DNA of 64,000 bases from UBA7672 sp030824255 (GTDB taxonomy: Bacteria > Pseudomonadota > Alphaproteobacteria > Caulobacterales > Hyphomonadaceae): assembly GCA_942493305.1 (NCBI GenBank), contig OW818686.1:992001-1056000 (forward strand), given 5' to 3'. Below the pieces are notes generated by a model. The model saw nothing but the letters and a program-made list of their open reading frames with translations. It had not been told where the DNA came from and made no database searches. The position numbers were made by a program, and so were the translations under genes. Shown in pieces: positions 42,570 through 51,389 of this stretch; the stretch's first letter is position 1, and each line of letters starts with the position of its first letter.

Positions 42570-43250
42570 TCACACCCGCACGAAATCCAGAAAAACCGGT
42601 TCGCAGTCGCCGAGGCGTTTTTCCTGGTAGCGGGTGGTGACGTGGTCGGCGGGGGGCTTGCGCCAGTCGTCGGCGGATTCGGCGGTCCAGCGGAAATCGG
42701 GGCTGGCGGAGATGTCAGCAAGCGCGCGGCTGGCGTAGTCGGACCAGTCGGTGGCGAAGCGAAGCGGTGCGCCGGGCTTCAGGATGCGCGCGAGTTCTCT
42801 GACGAAGCCCGACTGAACGAGGCGGCGCTTGCGGTGGCGCGTCTTCGGCCACGGGTCGGGGAAGAGGATGAAGGCGCGGTCGATGCTGCTGTCGGCGAAG
42901 GTCGCGACAAGATCGCGCGCGTCGCCGCGACGGAGGCGGATGTTGGTGAGCTGCTGCTCGTCGATGGCGGTGAGTAGCTTGGCGACGCCATCGACAAACG
43001 GTTCGGCGCCGAGAATGCCGATGTCGGGATGACGCGCGGCCTGGCCGGCGAGATGTTCGCCGCCGCCGAAGCCGATTTCGAGCCAGACTTCGCGGACGCC
43101 GGGAAAGAGGCTGAGCGGGGCAAGCATCCCCTGCCCCGCTTCGGGGATGGCAATGCGCGGCAGCAGATCGTCAATGAGACCCTGCTGGCGCTTCGACAGC
43201 GGCTTGCCGGCGGCGCGGCCATAAAGGCGGTGGCTGGGATGGTCGGTCAT
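42570..43250 (-). CDS. trmB: tRNA (guanine-46-N7) methyltransferase
   Basis: The 226-residue protein has the TrmB marks: an N-terminal YGRAAGKPLSKRQQGLIDDL, the AdoMet motif EIGFGGGEHLAGQAARHPD, LRRGDARDLVATF, the FPDPWPKTRHRKRRLVQ active-site block, and a final TRYQEKRLGDCEPV. It makes m7G46 in the tRNA variable loop. It lies downstream of TetR2 on the same strand, 35 bases away, and could be cotranscribed with it. Confidence 0.95.
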   Translation of the reverse strand: MTDHPSHRLYGRAAGKPLSKRQQGLIDDLLPRIAIPEAGQGMLAPLSLFPGVREVWLEIGFGGGEHLAGQAARHPDIGILGAEPFVDGVAKLLTAIDEQQLTNIRLRRGDARDLVATFADSSIDRAFILFPDPWPKTRHRKRRLVQSGFVRELARILKPGAPLRFATDWSDYASRALADISASPDFRWTAESADDWRKPPADHVTTRYQEKRLGDCEPVFLDFVRV

Positions 43251-43285
43251 CGGCGTGGTGAAACACGGCGCGAGGCCGGTGGCAA

Positions 43286-43927
43286 TCAGGCCGGGCCGAT
43301 GGCCCGAAGGAGGCTGTCAACGAGGCGGCGGGTGTAGATTTCGGGCACGGGACCGCGCATCGCGATGAGGCGGTGCCAGACCGGGCCGAAGAGAAGTTCT
43401 GTCGCCAGATCAATATCCCAGTCGCGGCGGACGATGTTCTTGAGGGCAAGCTCGGCCAGGATGTGGCGCAGCGGGATTTTCACATGCTCGGAGAACCAGG
43501 CGCGAAAGATCTCCCCCGCTTCGCCATCGTCGGCCGCGGCGAGCAAGGCGCCGCGCCAGGCATGGGCGCCATCACCGGTGCGCACCGCAAGCAGCAGGGG
43601 CTCGATCAGCGCGGCGATGCGATCACGCGCGTCAGCGGAGGCGGGCTGCGTTGCATACTTTCCGGACATGGTGTCGAGCACCGCCTCGACCGCGAGGCAG
43701 GCGGCGGATTTCCACCAGCGATAGATGGTCTGCTTTGACGCCTTGGCGTTCTTGGCGACGCGATCGACCGAGAAGCCGCGCCAGCCATTTTCCGTCAGCT
43801 CCACATAAGCGGCAATCAGGACGGCCTTGGTCGAGGCCTCCGAGCGCTTTGGACCCACGCGCCGGCGATCGCCTTCTTCGGCGGCCGCGTCAGGCTCGAC
43901 ATGGAGCAGGTCGTCTTCACCCATCAT
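43286..43927 (-). CDS. TetR/AcrR family transcriptional regulator 2
   Basis: From ATG 43927 (or the adjacent 43924) the protein has about 213 residues. The HTH reads TKAVLIAAYVELTENGWRGF, then VDRVAKNAKASKQTIYRWWK, a canonical TetR DNA-binding domain. A C-terminal domain of helices follows. The N-terminal 30 residues are acidic and Arg-rich (GPKRSEAS). It is divergent from the beta-carbonic anhydrase across a 161-base gap and may control it. Confidence 0.9.
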   Translation of the reverse strand: MMGEDDLLHVEPDAAAEEGDRRRVGPKRSEASTKAVLIAAYVELTENGWRGFSVDRVAKNAKASKQTIYRWWKSAACLAVEAVLDTMSGKYATQPASADARDRIAALIEPLLLAVRTGDGAHAWRGALLAAADDGEAGEIFRAWFSEHVKIPLRHILAELALKNIVRRDWDIDLATELLFGPVWHRLIAMRGPVPEIYTRRLVDSLLRAIGPA

Positions 43928-44088
43928 GGCGTCGTCTCGGCGGCTAAGGCGGCTGATACGAAAAACAGGCGAAAAAACAGGCTTACAGGAAGTTCGCGTT
44001 CCTTGTGGGTGCATCTCACGGAGCAAGTCAATCTCGCGTAAACGGGAAGCGTTTGATTCCGCGCTCAACATTAGCTAGGCGAGGCGCC

Positions 44089-44769
44089 ATGACGATCGAA
44101 TTCGCCGACGACGCACAGGATTTGATCGCCGGATACCGGCGTTTCAGGTCGCACCGCTATCGCGAGGCGCGTGACCTGTTTTATCGCCTGCGCGACGGGC
44201 AACAGCCCGCAACTATGATCCTTGCCTGCGCCGACAGTCGCGCGGACCCTGCAATGATCTTCGACGCAGCGCCGGGCGAACTGTTTACCGTGCGCAACGT
44301 TGCCGCCCTTGCCCCGCCCTACGACCCGGAAGGCGGCGTGCATGGCGTCTCCGCCGCACTGGAGTTCGCGGTGACGGCGCTGAAGGTGAAGCAGATCGTG
44401 GTGATGGGGCATGGCGGCTGCGGCGGCATTGCAGCGTCTCTGGCGGCGGCGGCGGACCGGCCGGTGGGCAAGTTCATTGCGCCATGGGTGGAGATCGCAG
44501 CGCCTGCACGCGACGCCGTTCTGGCGGACGAGAGCATCGCGCGGAAGGACTGGCAGGAAGCGGTTGAACACGGCGCCGTGGGCCAGTCGCTGAAGAACCT
44601 GATGGGCTTTCCGTTCGTGCGCGAGGCCGTGGAACGTGGAGAGCTGCAGCTGAACGGCGCGTGGTTCTCCATCGGCAAGGGCGTGCTGCACTGGCGCGAT
44701 CCGGAGACGGGCGCGTTCTCGATCGTGGCGGCGGAAGACCCGGCGGTCGAGCAGGACAACAAGATCTGA
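44089..44769 (+). CDS. Beta-carbonic anhydrase
   Basis: From ATG 44089 the protein has 226 residues. All zinc and catalytic residues of the beta class are present: Cys47-x-Asp49-x-Arg51 in LACADSRADP, and His108 with Cys111 in VVMGHGGCGGI. Further hallmarks are EFAVTALKVKQIV and a C-terminal beta hairpin. It interconverts CO2 and bicarbonate in the cytosol. An upstream in-frame start at 44005 is disfavoured. A Tat-exported FMN oxidase follows 73 bases later. Confidence 0.95.
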   Translation: MTIEFADDAQDLIAGYRRFRSHRYREARDLFYRLRDGQQPATMILACADSRADPAMIFDAAPGELFTVRNVAALAPPYDPEGGVHGVSAALEFAVTALKVKQIVVMGHGGCGGIAASLAAAADRPVGKFIAPWVEIAAPARDAVLADESIARKDWQEAVEHGAVGQSLKNLMGFPFVREAVERGELQLNGAWFSIGKGVLHWRDPETGAFSIVAAEDPAVEQDNKI

Positions 44770-44842
44770 CAAAATGCATAAGGCGTTTGCCGTGAGGCAA
44801 TCCGCCCCCCATGATGCCCGAACCACGGGGTGGGAGGATTGC

Positions 44843-46066
44843 ATGGCGCACAGGCCGGATGCCGACAGGCGGCGATTCATGCAGTGGCTTGCAGGCGCGC
44901 CGATAGCGGCGGGGGCGCTGGCGGCAATACCTGGTCTTCACGCAGTTGCGCAGCAGGCGGTGTCGCGCACGCTCGCCGACGCCCGGGACGTTCTCAATAT
45001 TTTCGAGCTGGAGGCGCGGGCAAGAGAGATCGTGCCGCCGGCGCACTTCGCGTATCTCGAAGGCGGCGTGCTGGACAACCGCACGGTCAAGTCCAACCAG
45101 ACGGCTTACGACACATGGGGGCTGCGGCCGCGACGGCTGATCGATGTCTCGCAGGTGTCGACGTCGGTGACGCTGTTCGGACAGACGTGGAAATCGCCCA
45201 TTGCACTCGCGCCGGTATCGAGCATGCGCGCGTTCAACCCGGATGGCGAGCGCGCCGTGGGCGCGGCGGCAGGCAAGCGGCAGGCGCTGCAGATACTCTC
45301 GACACTGACGACCACATCGATCGAGGACGTCATCGCGGCCGGCGGGCAGCCTGTGTGGCAGCAGCTTTACACGACCAACATTCCGGAGCTGGGGGAGAGG
45401 GTGGTGGCGCGGGCGGAGGCGGCGGGGGCGGGGGCGATCGTCTTCACCGTGGACATGCTGGGCGGCGGCCACCGGCGCGAGGCGCAGGCGATCGGGGCGC
45501 GGATGGACACGCGCGCCTGTGCGACCTGTCATATTCCGCGTCAGGGCTATGACTTCTCGCGCAAGCGGATGTTCGACGGGCTGGAGCTTTACGGCGCAGT
45601 TTCGCCGCACTCCTCGAAGCTGACTTGGGAGTATGTCTCTCGGCTGCGCGACCTGGTGAAGTCACGGTTGCTGGTGAAGGGGATCATGACGCCCGAGGAC
45701 GCCGAACTGGCGATTGCACGCGGTGTCGACGGCATCATCATCTCCAATCATGGCGGACGCGTTGAGGAGAGCCTTGTTGGCACGCTCGACGTGTTGCCGG
45801 AGATCGCCGAGACAGTGGCCGGGCGCGTGCCGATCCTGATCGATGGCGGCATCCGGCGCGGGTCCGATGCGTTCAAGGCGCTGGCGCTGGGCGCGGACAT
45901 GGTGTGCATCGGGCGGCCCTATGCGTGGGGACTGGGCGGCTATGGCGAGGCCGGCGTCTCCAAGGCGATGGAGATCCTTGACGAGGAGCTGGTGCAGACG
46001 ATGCGTCAGTGCGGCGTGATCAGCATTGAAGGGATCGCGCGGGATCGGGTGGTCAAGCGCGGTTGA
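44843..46066 (+). CDS. Tat-exported FMN-dependent alpha-hydroxy acid oxidase/dehydrogenase (LldD-like)
   Basis: From ATG 44843 (GGGAGGA site upstream) the protein has 407 residues. Its N-terminus carries a twin-arginine motif (DRRRFMQWLAG) and a hydrophobic signal. The TIM barrel has the family's FMN-binding PIALAPVSSMRAFNPDGE, TTSIEDVIAAGGQPVWQQLY, the active-site SNHGGRVEES and the phosphate loop RRGSDAFKALALGADMVCIG. It should oxidise an L-2-hydroxy acid such as lactate. Members of this family are normally cytosolic or peripheral on the inner face, so export with bound FMN is notable. Confidence 0.88.
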   Translation: MAHRPDADRRRFMQWLAGAPIAAGALAAIPGLHAVAQQAVSRTLADARDVLNIFELEARAREIVPPAHFAYLEGGVLDNRTVKSNQTAYDTWGLRPRRLIDVSQVSTSVTLFGQTWKSPIALAPVSSMRAFNPDGERAVGAAAGKRQALQILSTLTTTSIEDVIAAGGQPVWQQLYTTNIPELGERVVARAEAAGAGAIVFTVDMLGGGHRREAQAIGARMDTRACATCHIPRQGYDFSRKRMFDGLELYGAVSPHSSKLTWEYVSRLRDLVKSRLLVKGIMTPEDAELAIARGVDGIIISNHGGRVEESLVGTLDVLPEIAETVAGRVPILIDGGIRRGSDAFKALALGADMVCIGRPYAWGLGGYGEAGVSKAMEILDEELVQTMRQCGVISIEGIARDRVVKRG

Positions 46067-46075
46067 GCGTGGCGC

Positions 46076-46519
46076 TCAACTGGCGGGACACGCAAGTGGC
46101 TGGTCCGCGCTGACACCGCCTGCCCCGACCTTGGTGATGCGCCAGCCGTCGGAGAATTTCTCAAGCGTGTAGGAGCTGGCGCGGTCCTTCGGCGGCAGCG
46201 GTTGGCCATCCTCTTTCAGGCGCGTGAACTTCATGCCCGCCCACGCTGTATCCTCGCCTGTCATGCAGGCCTTGATCTCGTGGATGTCGGAGTGGTGGTA
46301 ACCCTGTCCGCGCAGGTTTTCGAAGCCGCGCTCGAGGCTGGCGGTCTGTTCTTCGACGCCAGGGCCGGTGCGGTAGAAGTCGCGAGCGATGGTGGCGCTG
46401 TCGTGCTTGTTCCAGGCTTTCGTGTAGTCGCGCATGAGCTGCTCAACCTTCATCTCGGGCGTGAGCGAGCTGACGCAGGCAGACAGCAGGACAAGCGTGG
46501 CGGCGGCGAGCAGGCGCAT
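46076..46519 (-). CDS. NTF2-like lipoprotein (paralogue 1)
   Basis: From ATG 46519 the protein has 147 residues. The signal peptide ends in the lipobox LLSAC. The domain has an NTF2/SnoaL-type pattern: a helix with MRDYTKAWNKHDSATIARDF, a strand with KFTRLKEDG and a final GWRITKVGAGG ending PLACPAS. It shares these marks, the penultimate-region Cys and a mid-chain Cys, with the exported protein at 48121. The function is unknown. It is convergent to the FMN oxidase (9 bases) and divergent from the Kelch gene. Confidence 0.8.
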   Translation of the reverse strand: MRLLAAATLVLLSACVSSLTPEMKVEQLMRDYTKAWNKHDSATIARDFYRTGPGVEEQTASLERGFENLRGQGYHHSDIHEIKACMTGEDTAWAGMKFTRLKEDGQPLPPKDRASSYTLEKFSDGWRITKVGAGGVSADQPLACPAS

Positions 46520-46586
46520 GTTTATTCCCCGGAGGTTTTGGCGCACACTAGCGATGGACGTCAGACGAGCAAGAAACGAGATCGCG

Positions 46587-47612
46587 ATGGACATGACACG
46601 CCGGACTGCCCTGCTCTCCGCCGGCGCCGGGCTGGCGACCGCCTGCACGAGCCCGGGCGTGGCGCAGCCGATGGCGGCCCCGCAATGGAGCGCGAGAGCG
46701 CCGCTGCCGTTTGCGGTGCAGGAAATCTATCCCGCGCTGCACAAGGGACGCATCCATGTGGTTGGCGGACTGCTGGGCGAAGGCGGACGTGTGGTGGGCG
46801 TGTCGGATCGGCACGTGGCCTACGATCCGGCGACAGGCGCGATTGAAACACTGAAGCCGTTATTGCATGCGACGCACCATCCGCAGGCGGTGTCCTGCAA
46901 GGGGCAACTGTTCCTGCTGGGCGGGTTCAGGACAAATCCCGGCGCGGTGAACTGGATCATGACGACATCGACGCAGTTTCTCGACGGCATGGGCGGCTGG
47001 AACGGGCTGCGCGATGCGCCCGCGCCGCATGCGGAGGCTGTTGCGACGGTGATCGGCGAGCGCATCCACATTGTTGGCGGGCGCGCACCGAAGGGAACCG
47101 CGAACCTCGCCTATGGCGACCATGCCGATACAGATCATCATCTGGTCTATGACACGGTGGCGAACGCATGGAGCACGGCGGCGCCTGCCTTGAGCAAGCG
47201 CAACAGCGCCACAGGCGGCATGATTGGCGGGCTTTGGCATGTGGCTGGCGGGCGGCATGTCGAGAACGGGCCCAGCGATGCGCACGAGGTCTATGACGCC
47301 AAGGAGGACAGGTGGCGCAACGCTGCGCCGATGCCGAAGGGGTCGGGCGCGGGCGGCAATGCGGCAGGCGTGATCGGGGACAAGCTCTACGTTTTCGGCG
47401 GGGAGTATTTCCATGATGGCGGCAAGGTGCATGCCGAGGTGTGGTCTTACGATCCGAAGACCGATGCCTGGGAGGCCGAGGCGCCGATGCCGACGCCGCG
47501 CCACGGGCTGGGCGGGATCACCATCGATAATGGCATCTGGCTCGTGGGCGGAGCGAAGAAGCCGAGCGGCAGCGACACGACCGGGGCGGTGGAGCGGTTC
47601 GGAATCGGCTGA
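46587..47612 (+). CDS. Kelch-repeat protein, probable Tat lipoprotein
   Basis: From ATG 46587 the protein has 341 residues. Its N-terminus (MDMTRRTALLSAGAGLATAC) combines a twin-arginine motif with a lipobox ending at Cys20. Six kelch-type blades follow, each with a double glycine: HVVGGLLGEG, LFLLGGFRTN, HIVGGRAPKG, WHVAGGRHVE, LYVFGGEYFH and IWLVGGAKKP. It should form a beta-propeller on the periplasmic side of a membrane. Upstream in-frame ATGs exist, but only this start gives the export signal. Confidence 0.88.
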   Translation: MDMTRRTALLSAGAGLATACTSPGVAQPMAAPQWSARAPLPFAVQEIYPALHKGRIHVVGGLLGEGGRVVGVSDRHVAYDPATGAIETLKPLLHATHHPQAVSCKGQLFLLGGFRTNPGAVNWIMTTSTQFLDGMGGWNGLRDAPAPHAEAVATVIGERIHIVGGRAPKGTANLAYGDHADTDHHLVYDTVANAWSTAAPALSKRNSATGGMIGGLWHVAGGRHVENGPSDAHEVYDAKEDRWRNAAPMPKGSGAGGNAAGVIGDKLYVFGGEYFHDGGKVHAEVWSYDPKTDAWEAEAPMPTPRHGLGGITIDNGIWLVGGAKKPSGSDTTGAVERFGIG

Positions 47613-47656
47613 TCCGGTTCGGGTCAGGGTTGCGCTTGTCTTCCTGGGAGGGCGCC

Positions 47657-48124
47657 ATGGCTGACGTCTGGATCTATGCAATCACATTTACGGTCGCGAT
47701 CGCCCTGTTCTTCGGGACGAAGTGGGCAGCGGCGACGTTTGGCGGCGCGAACGCAAGCGTGGCGCGCGAGGCGTTCACGCATCTCAACGGTTTCAAGCCG
47801 GGGCCAGTGTACGCCTATATGGGCAGCGCGATCGGCTATGATGGGACGCGCAACCGCATCGCGATCTGGGAGAAGGCCAGCGGCGCGCGCGTGGTGAGCC
47901 CCGACCGCGTTTCGGAATGGCATGCGGGCGTGCTGCTGACGCAGGTGTTCCACCGCACCACCGCGACGCCGATGATCCAGCTTTATGCGACGGCCAGCAC
48001 CAAGCCATTCTTCAAGGTTGGCGTGGTGCGCAAGCGGGATTGCGCGGAGTGGGCGGTGATCCTGCGCGCAGCGTTCGGCGCGGAGAAGGAGCGCGACGTG
48101 GATGTTCGCGTGCTTGGGCTCTAG
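47657..48124 (+). CDS. Single-pass membrane-anchored protein of unknown function
   Basis: From ATG 47657 (GGGAGGG site upstream) the protein has 155 residues. One N-terminal membrane helix (about residues 4-24) is followed by a mixed alpha/beta domain with VAREAFTHLNGFKPGPVYAY, NRIAIWEKASGARVVSPD and a C-terminal strand with DVDVRVLGL. I recognise no family. It lies 44 bases after the Kelch gene and could be cotranscribed. Its stop overlaps the convergent NTF2-like gene by 4 bases. Confidence 0.75.
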   Translation: MADVWIYAITFTVAIALFFGTKWAAATFGGANASVAREAFTHLNGFKPGPVYAYMGSAIGYDGTRNRIAIWEKASGARVVSPDRVSEWHAGVLLTQVFHRTTATPMIQLYATASTKPFFKVGVVRKRDCAEWAVILRAAFGAEKERDVDVRVLGL

Positions 48125-48549
48125 CTGCAGCTGATGACCGTGCTGAAGACGACATCCGTCTCGCCGGTGATGCGCCAGCCGGCGTCTGTCTTCGCGATGT
48201 CGAAGAGCTTCGCTTCGTCGTCGCGCATCTTGCCGCCGAAGGTGTAGAGGCGCGTGAATTTGAGGAGCGCCCTGCCCGCCGTAGAATTCAGGCCGCAGAA
48301 AGAGGCGTCATAGGCTTCGAGCCTGCCGAAGCTTTCGGCGTGCAGGTCTGCGAAGGCGGATGCGAGGGCGGGTTTGTCCGGCTCTGAATAAACATCGGCG
48401 GCGAGAGCCTCGACGTCGCCGCGATTGTAGGCGGCGATCCAGCGGTTCAGGAGGCTGCCGCCTTCATGCTCGATCTCGGTCGCACCCTGTTGCGCGAAGG
48501 CGGGGACGCAGACGAGCGCGAAGGCCAGAACGAGAGCAAGGCGTTTCAT
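48121..48549 (-). CDS. NTF2-like exported protein (paralogue 2)
   Basis: From ATG 48549 the protein has 142 residues, with a signal peptide ending PAFAQ. It shares the pattern of paralogue 1: a RWIAAYNRGDVEALAADVYS helix, a mid-chain Cys (SFCGLN), the strand KFTRLYTFGG, GWRITGETDV and a C-terminal Cys. It begins 4 bases after the stop of the MHS transporter upstream on the same strand, so the two are coupled. Confidence 0.82.
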   Translation of the reverse strand: MKRLALVLAFALVCVPAFAQQGATEIEHEGGSLLNRWIAAYNRGDVEALAADVYSEPDKPALASAFADLHAESFGRLEAYDASFCGLNSTAGRALLKFTRLYTFGGKMRDDEAKLFDIAKTDAGWRITGETDVVFSTVISCS

Positions 48550-48553
48550 CGGC

Positions 48554-49837
48554 TCAATCCAAGGCAGGTTTGCGGAGGAGGAGGAGCGCGACGAAGCTGA
48601 GGGCGGCGGCCGCGCTGAGATAGATGCCGACGAGGGGGAGACCGCCTTGCTGGGCAAGCATCTGTGCAGCGACGGGCGTGAAGCCGCCGCCGATGACGCC
48701 GCCGACGTTGAAAGCGACGCTGGCGCCGGTGTAGCGCACGCGCGCGGGGAACAGGCCCGGCAGCCACGCGCCGAGCGGGCCATACACGAAGCCCATCAGC
48801 AGGAGCAGAATGGAGAGGAAGCCCAGCACCATCATGAGATCGCCCGAGCCCATCATCGGCGCGATGAGGAAGCCCGCGCCGATCGAGAGCGCACAGCCGA
48901 CAATCAGCACGAGGCGCGGCGTCGCGGCGTCCGACCAGTAGCCGGCCCAGACAATGCCGCCCGCCATGAAGAGGATGGCAACGAGCTGGATCTGGAGGAA
49001 CGTCTCCCGCTCATAGCCCAGCGTGGTCGTGCCGTAGCCGAGCGCGAAGGCGGTCGCGATGTAGTAAATGCAGAAACAGGCGACGACGCCGAATGTGCCG
49101 CCGAGGGTTTCCTTCCAGTGGTCGCGGAAGAGTTCGCCGAGCGGGACGCTGGGCGGGCGCTCGCGCTCGAGCACCTGCTGGAAGGCAGGGGTTTCGGTGA
49201 GCTTCAGGCGGATCCAGAGGCCTACGATCACGAGCAGCGCGCTGGCGAGGAAGGGAATGCGCCAGCCCCAGGCGATGAAATCCTCCTGCGTCAGCATCAT
49301 GCCGAGAATGAGGAACAGGCCGTTGGCGAGGATGAAACCCACGGGCGCGCCGAGCTGCGGGAACATGCCGAAGCGGGCTTTCCATCCCGGCGGCGCATTC
49401 TCCACGGCAAGAAGCGCTGCGCCGCCCCACTCGCCGCCGAGGCCGAGGCCCTGGCCGAAGCGCAGGACGCAAAGCAGCAGCGGCGCGATCCAGCCGGCCT
49501 GCGCGTAGGTGGGCAGGAAGGCGATGGCGAGCGTGGAGCCGCCCATCAGCATCAATGACCAGACCAGCGTGGACTTGCGGCCGATGCGATCACCGAAATG
49601 GCCGAACACGACAGCGCCCACGGGGCGCGCGATGAAGGCGATAGCGAAGGTGGCGTAGGAAGAGAGGAGCTGCGCCGTCTCTGACGTCGAGGGGAAGAAA
49701 AGCGGGCCGAAAACGAGGGCGGCCGCCGTGGCGTAAATGTAAAAATCGTAGAACTCGATCGCCGTGCCCACGAGGCTGGCGGTCAGGACACGCGCGGCCG
49801 GCGCGCGTTCCGTCGTGGTGGTGGCGGCCGTGGTCAT
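48554..49837 (-). CDS. MFS transporter, metabolite:H+ symporter (MHS) family
   Basis: The 427-residue protein has 12 membrane helices and MHS-family marks: SLVGTAIEFYDFYIYATAAA in helix 1, the loop GHFGDRIGRKSTLVWSL and RFGQGLGLGGEWGGAALLAV. Relatives carry shikimate, alpha-ketoglutarate, proline/betaine or citrate with protons. The substrate is not predictable here, but the linked NTF2-like gene downstream suggests a shared role. It faces the TIR-protein gene divergently across 168 bases. Confidence 0.9.
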   Translation of the reverse strand: MTTAATTTTERAPAARVLTASLVGTAIEFYDFYIYATAAALVFGPLFFPSTSETAQLLSSYATFAIAFIARPVGAVVFGHFGDRIGRKSTLVWSLMLMGGSTLAIAFLPTYAQAGWIAPLLLCVLRFGQGLGLGGEWGGAALLAVENAPPGWKARFGMFPQLGAPVGFILANGLFLILGMMLTQEDFIAWGWRIPFLASALLVIVGLWIRLKLTETPAFQQVLERERPPSVPLGELFRDHWKETLGGTFGVVACFCIYYIATAFALGYGTTTLGYERETFLQIQLVAILFMAGGIVWAGYWSDAATPRLVLIVGCALSIGAGFLIAPMMGSGDLMMVLGFLSILLLLMGFVYGPLGAWLPGLFPARVRYTGASVAFNVGGVIGGGFTPVAAQMLAQQGGLPLVGIYLSAAAALSFVALLLLRKPALD

Positions 49838-50005
49838 GCCCCTGCTCCCCGTAAGCTTGCGGATCAGGGATTAGCGGGTGGACGCGCCGCAAGCTAGGGC
49901 GTCGCATCGCGTATGGCCGGGATATGATCGGCGCGGCCTTTTACATGCCCGGCCGTGGTGTAGGGTGTGACGTGATCTGCCCTTGGGGGCTTCGGGGGGC
50001 TGCAA

Positions 50006-51385
50006 TTGGCAGGGCCAGTCGGCCGATATCGCGCCTTCATCAGCTACTCCCAGCGCGACAAGGACTGGGGGAAGCGGATCCATACCTGGCTGGAGGCGTA
50101 TCGCGTGCCGGCGGGCGTGCTGGCCGACCAGCCGCAGGCGCATCGGCTGGGCCGCTTCTTCCGCGACGAAGAGGACATGGCCGCCGCATCCGACATCCGG
50201 GAGATCGTGCGGCGCGCGATCGAGAGCGCGGACAGCCTGATCGTCATCTGCTCGCCACGCGCGGCGCAATCGAAATGGGTGAATGCCGAGATCGAGCATT
50301 ACCGGCGCACGGGTCGCCGCGGCAGGGTGTTTGCGGTCATCGTCGATGGCGCGCCCAACTCAGGCGACCCGGAGACGGAGTGCTTTCCGCCTTCGCTACG
50401 CGCGGCGGGTGATCCGGATGACCCCGACGCGATGCCGATCGAGCCGCTGGGCCTCGACATTCGCAAGGATGGGCCAGCGCGGGCGTGCGCGCGACTGGCG
50501 GCTGGACTGATCGGCGTCGACTTCGACGATCTCTGGCAGCGCGACAGGCGCCGGGCCGAAGCCCGCCAGCGCCTGTTGATCGGCGGGCTCGCGGGCATCA
50601 GTGCTGTGTTTGCGGCGCTGGCGGCGGCGGCGGTGTGGTTCGGCATCGCGGCCGACAGGAATGCGGCGGAGGCGCGCGCACGGCGCATCGAGGCGGAGGA
50701 CGCCCGCCAGCAATTGCAGGCGGAATATCTCGGCATGCTCGGCGAGGCGGCGATCGAGGAAGTGCTCGATTGGGACAGCGTGCCGGGCGAGATCATCGCG
50801 GACGATCCGGCGTGGCTGTCGATCATGCAGCTGGACGGCCGGGATTTTGCGATCGCGCGCGATTATGGCGCCGGCCGCGTTCTGGCGGTGGCGCATGACA
50901 GGGTGCTGCAGGGCGTTGATACGCCGCGCAGCGAAGGCTTCCTGCGGCGGTCGGTGCAATGGCTGGCGGGCTCGCGCGGCTACAAGCCGGTGGTGATCGC
51001 CAGCGGGCATTGCGAATGGCTGCCGACGCTGACGCCAGACTGGCTGATGCCGCAGGAGCTGGGGGCCTGGGGCTATCCGGTGCGCGAAATGCCGGGGTTG
51101 ATCGACGACGCTGTGCTTGACGGTGCGAGCGTGCTGATCATCGGCAATGCGTGGGGCAATTTCACGGATGCGGAGATCGCGGCGGTCGAGCGCTTTGTTG
51201 CGGACGGCGGCGGACTGCTGGCGGCGGGGCTTGGCTGGTCGTGGCAGAGATCAAGCACGCAGCCCGGCTTTGCCTGCGAAGGAAAAGCGGATGGGCAGAA
51301 CGTGGACGATGGGACGACCTATCCGATGAACCGGGTCGCAGCGCCGTTCGGCGCGCAGTGGACTGATGCGTTCTATCAGGAGTGA
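50006..51385 (+). CDS. TIR domain - transmembrane - GATase-like (TCAF/M60 N-terminal type) protein
   Basis: The 459-residue protein starts at a TTG with GGGGGG about 10 bases upstream. Residues 6-130 are a TIR domain (RYRAFISYSQRDKDWGKRIH). The likely catalytic Glu95 sits in SKWVNAEIEHYR, in the position that is catalytic in NAD-cleaving TIRs. A basic patch (LWQRDRRRAEARQR) leads to one membrane helix at about 190-213. The C-terminal half (about 265-459) has GRVLAVAHDRVL, FVADGGGLLAAGLGWSW and YPMNRVAAPFG, like the glutamine-amidotransferase-fold domain found in TCAF and M60 proteins. By topology the TIR would be cytosolic and that domain periplasmic. No partner gene is obvious. Confidence 0.8.
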   Translation: MAGPVGRYRAFISYSQRDKDWGKRIHTWLEAYRVPAGVLADQPQAHRLGRFFRDEEDMAAASDIREIVRRAIESADSLIVICSPRAAQSKWVNAEIEHYRRTGRRGRVFAVIVDGAPNSGDPETECFPPSLRAAGDPDDPDAMPIEPLGLDIRKDGPARACARLAAGLIGVDFDDLWQRDRRRAEARQRLLIGGLAGISAVFAALAAAAVWFGIAADRNAAEARARRIEAEDARQQLQAEYLGMLGEAAIEEVLDWDSVPGEIIADDPAWLSIMQLDGRDFAIARDYGAGRVLAVAHDRVLQGVDTPRSEGFLRRSVQWLAGSRGYKPVVIASGHCEWLPTLTPDWLMPQELGAWGYPVREMPGLIDDAVLDGASVLIIGNAWGNFTDAEIAAVERFVADGGGLLAAGLGWSWQRSSTQPGFACEGKADGQNVDDGTTYPMNRVAAPFGAQWTDAFYQE

Positions 51386-51389
51386 AGCG

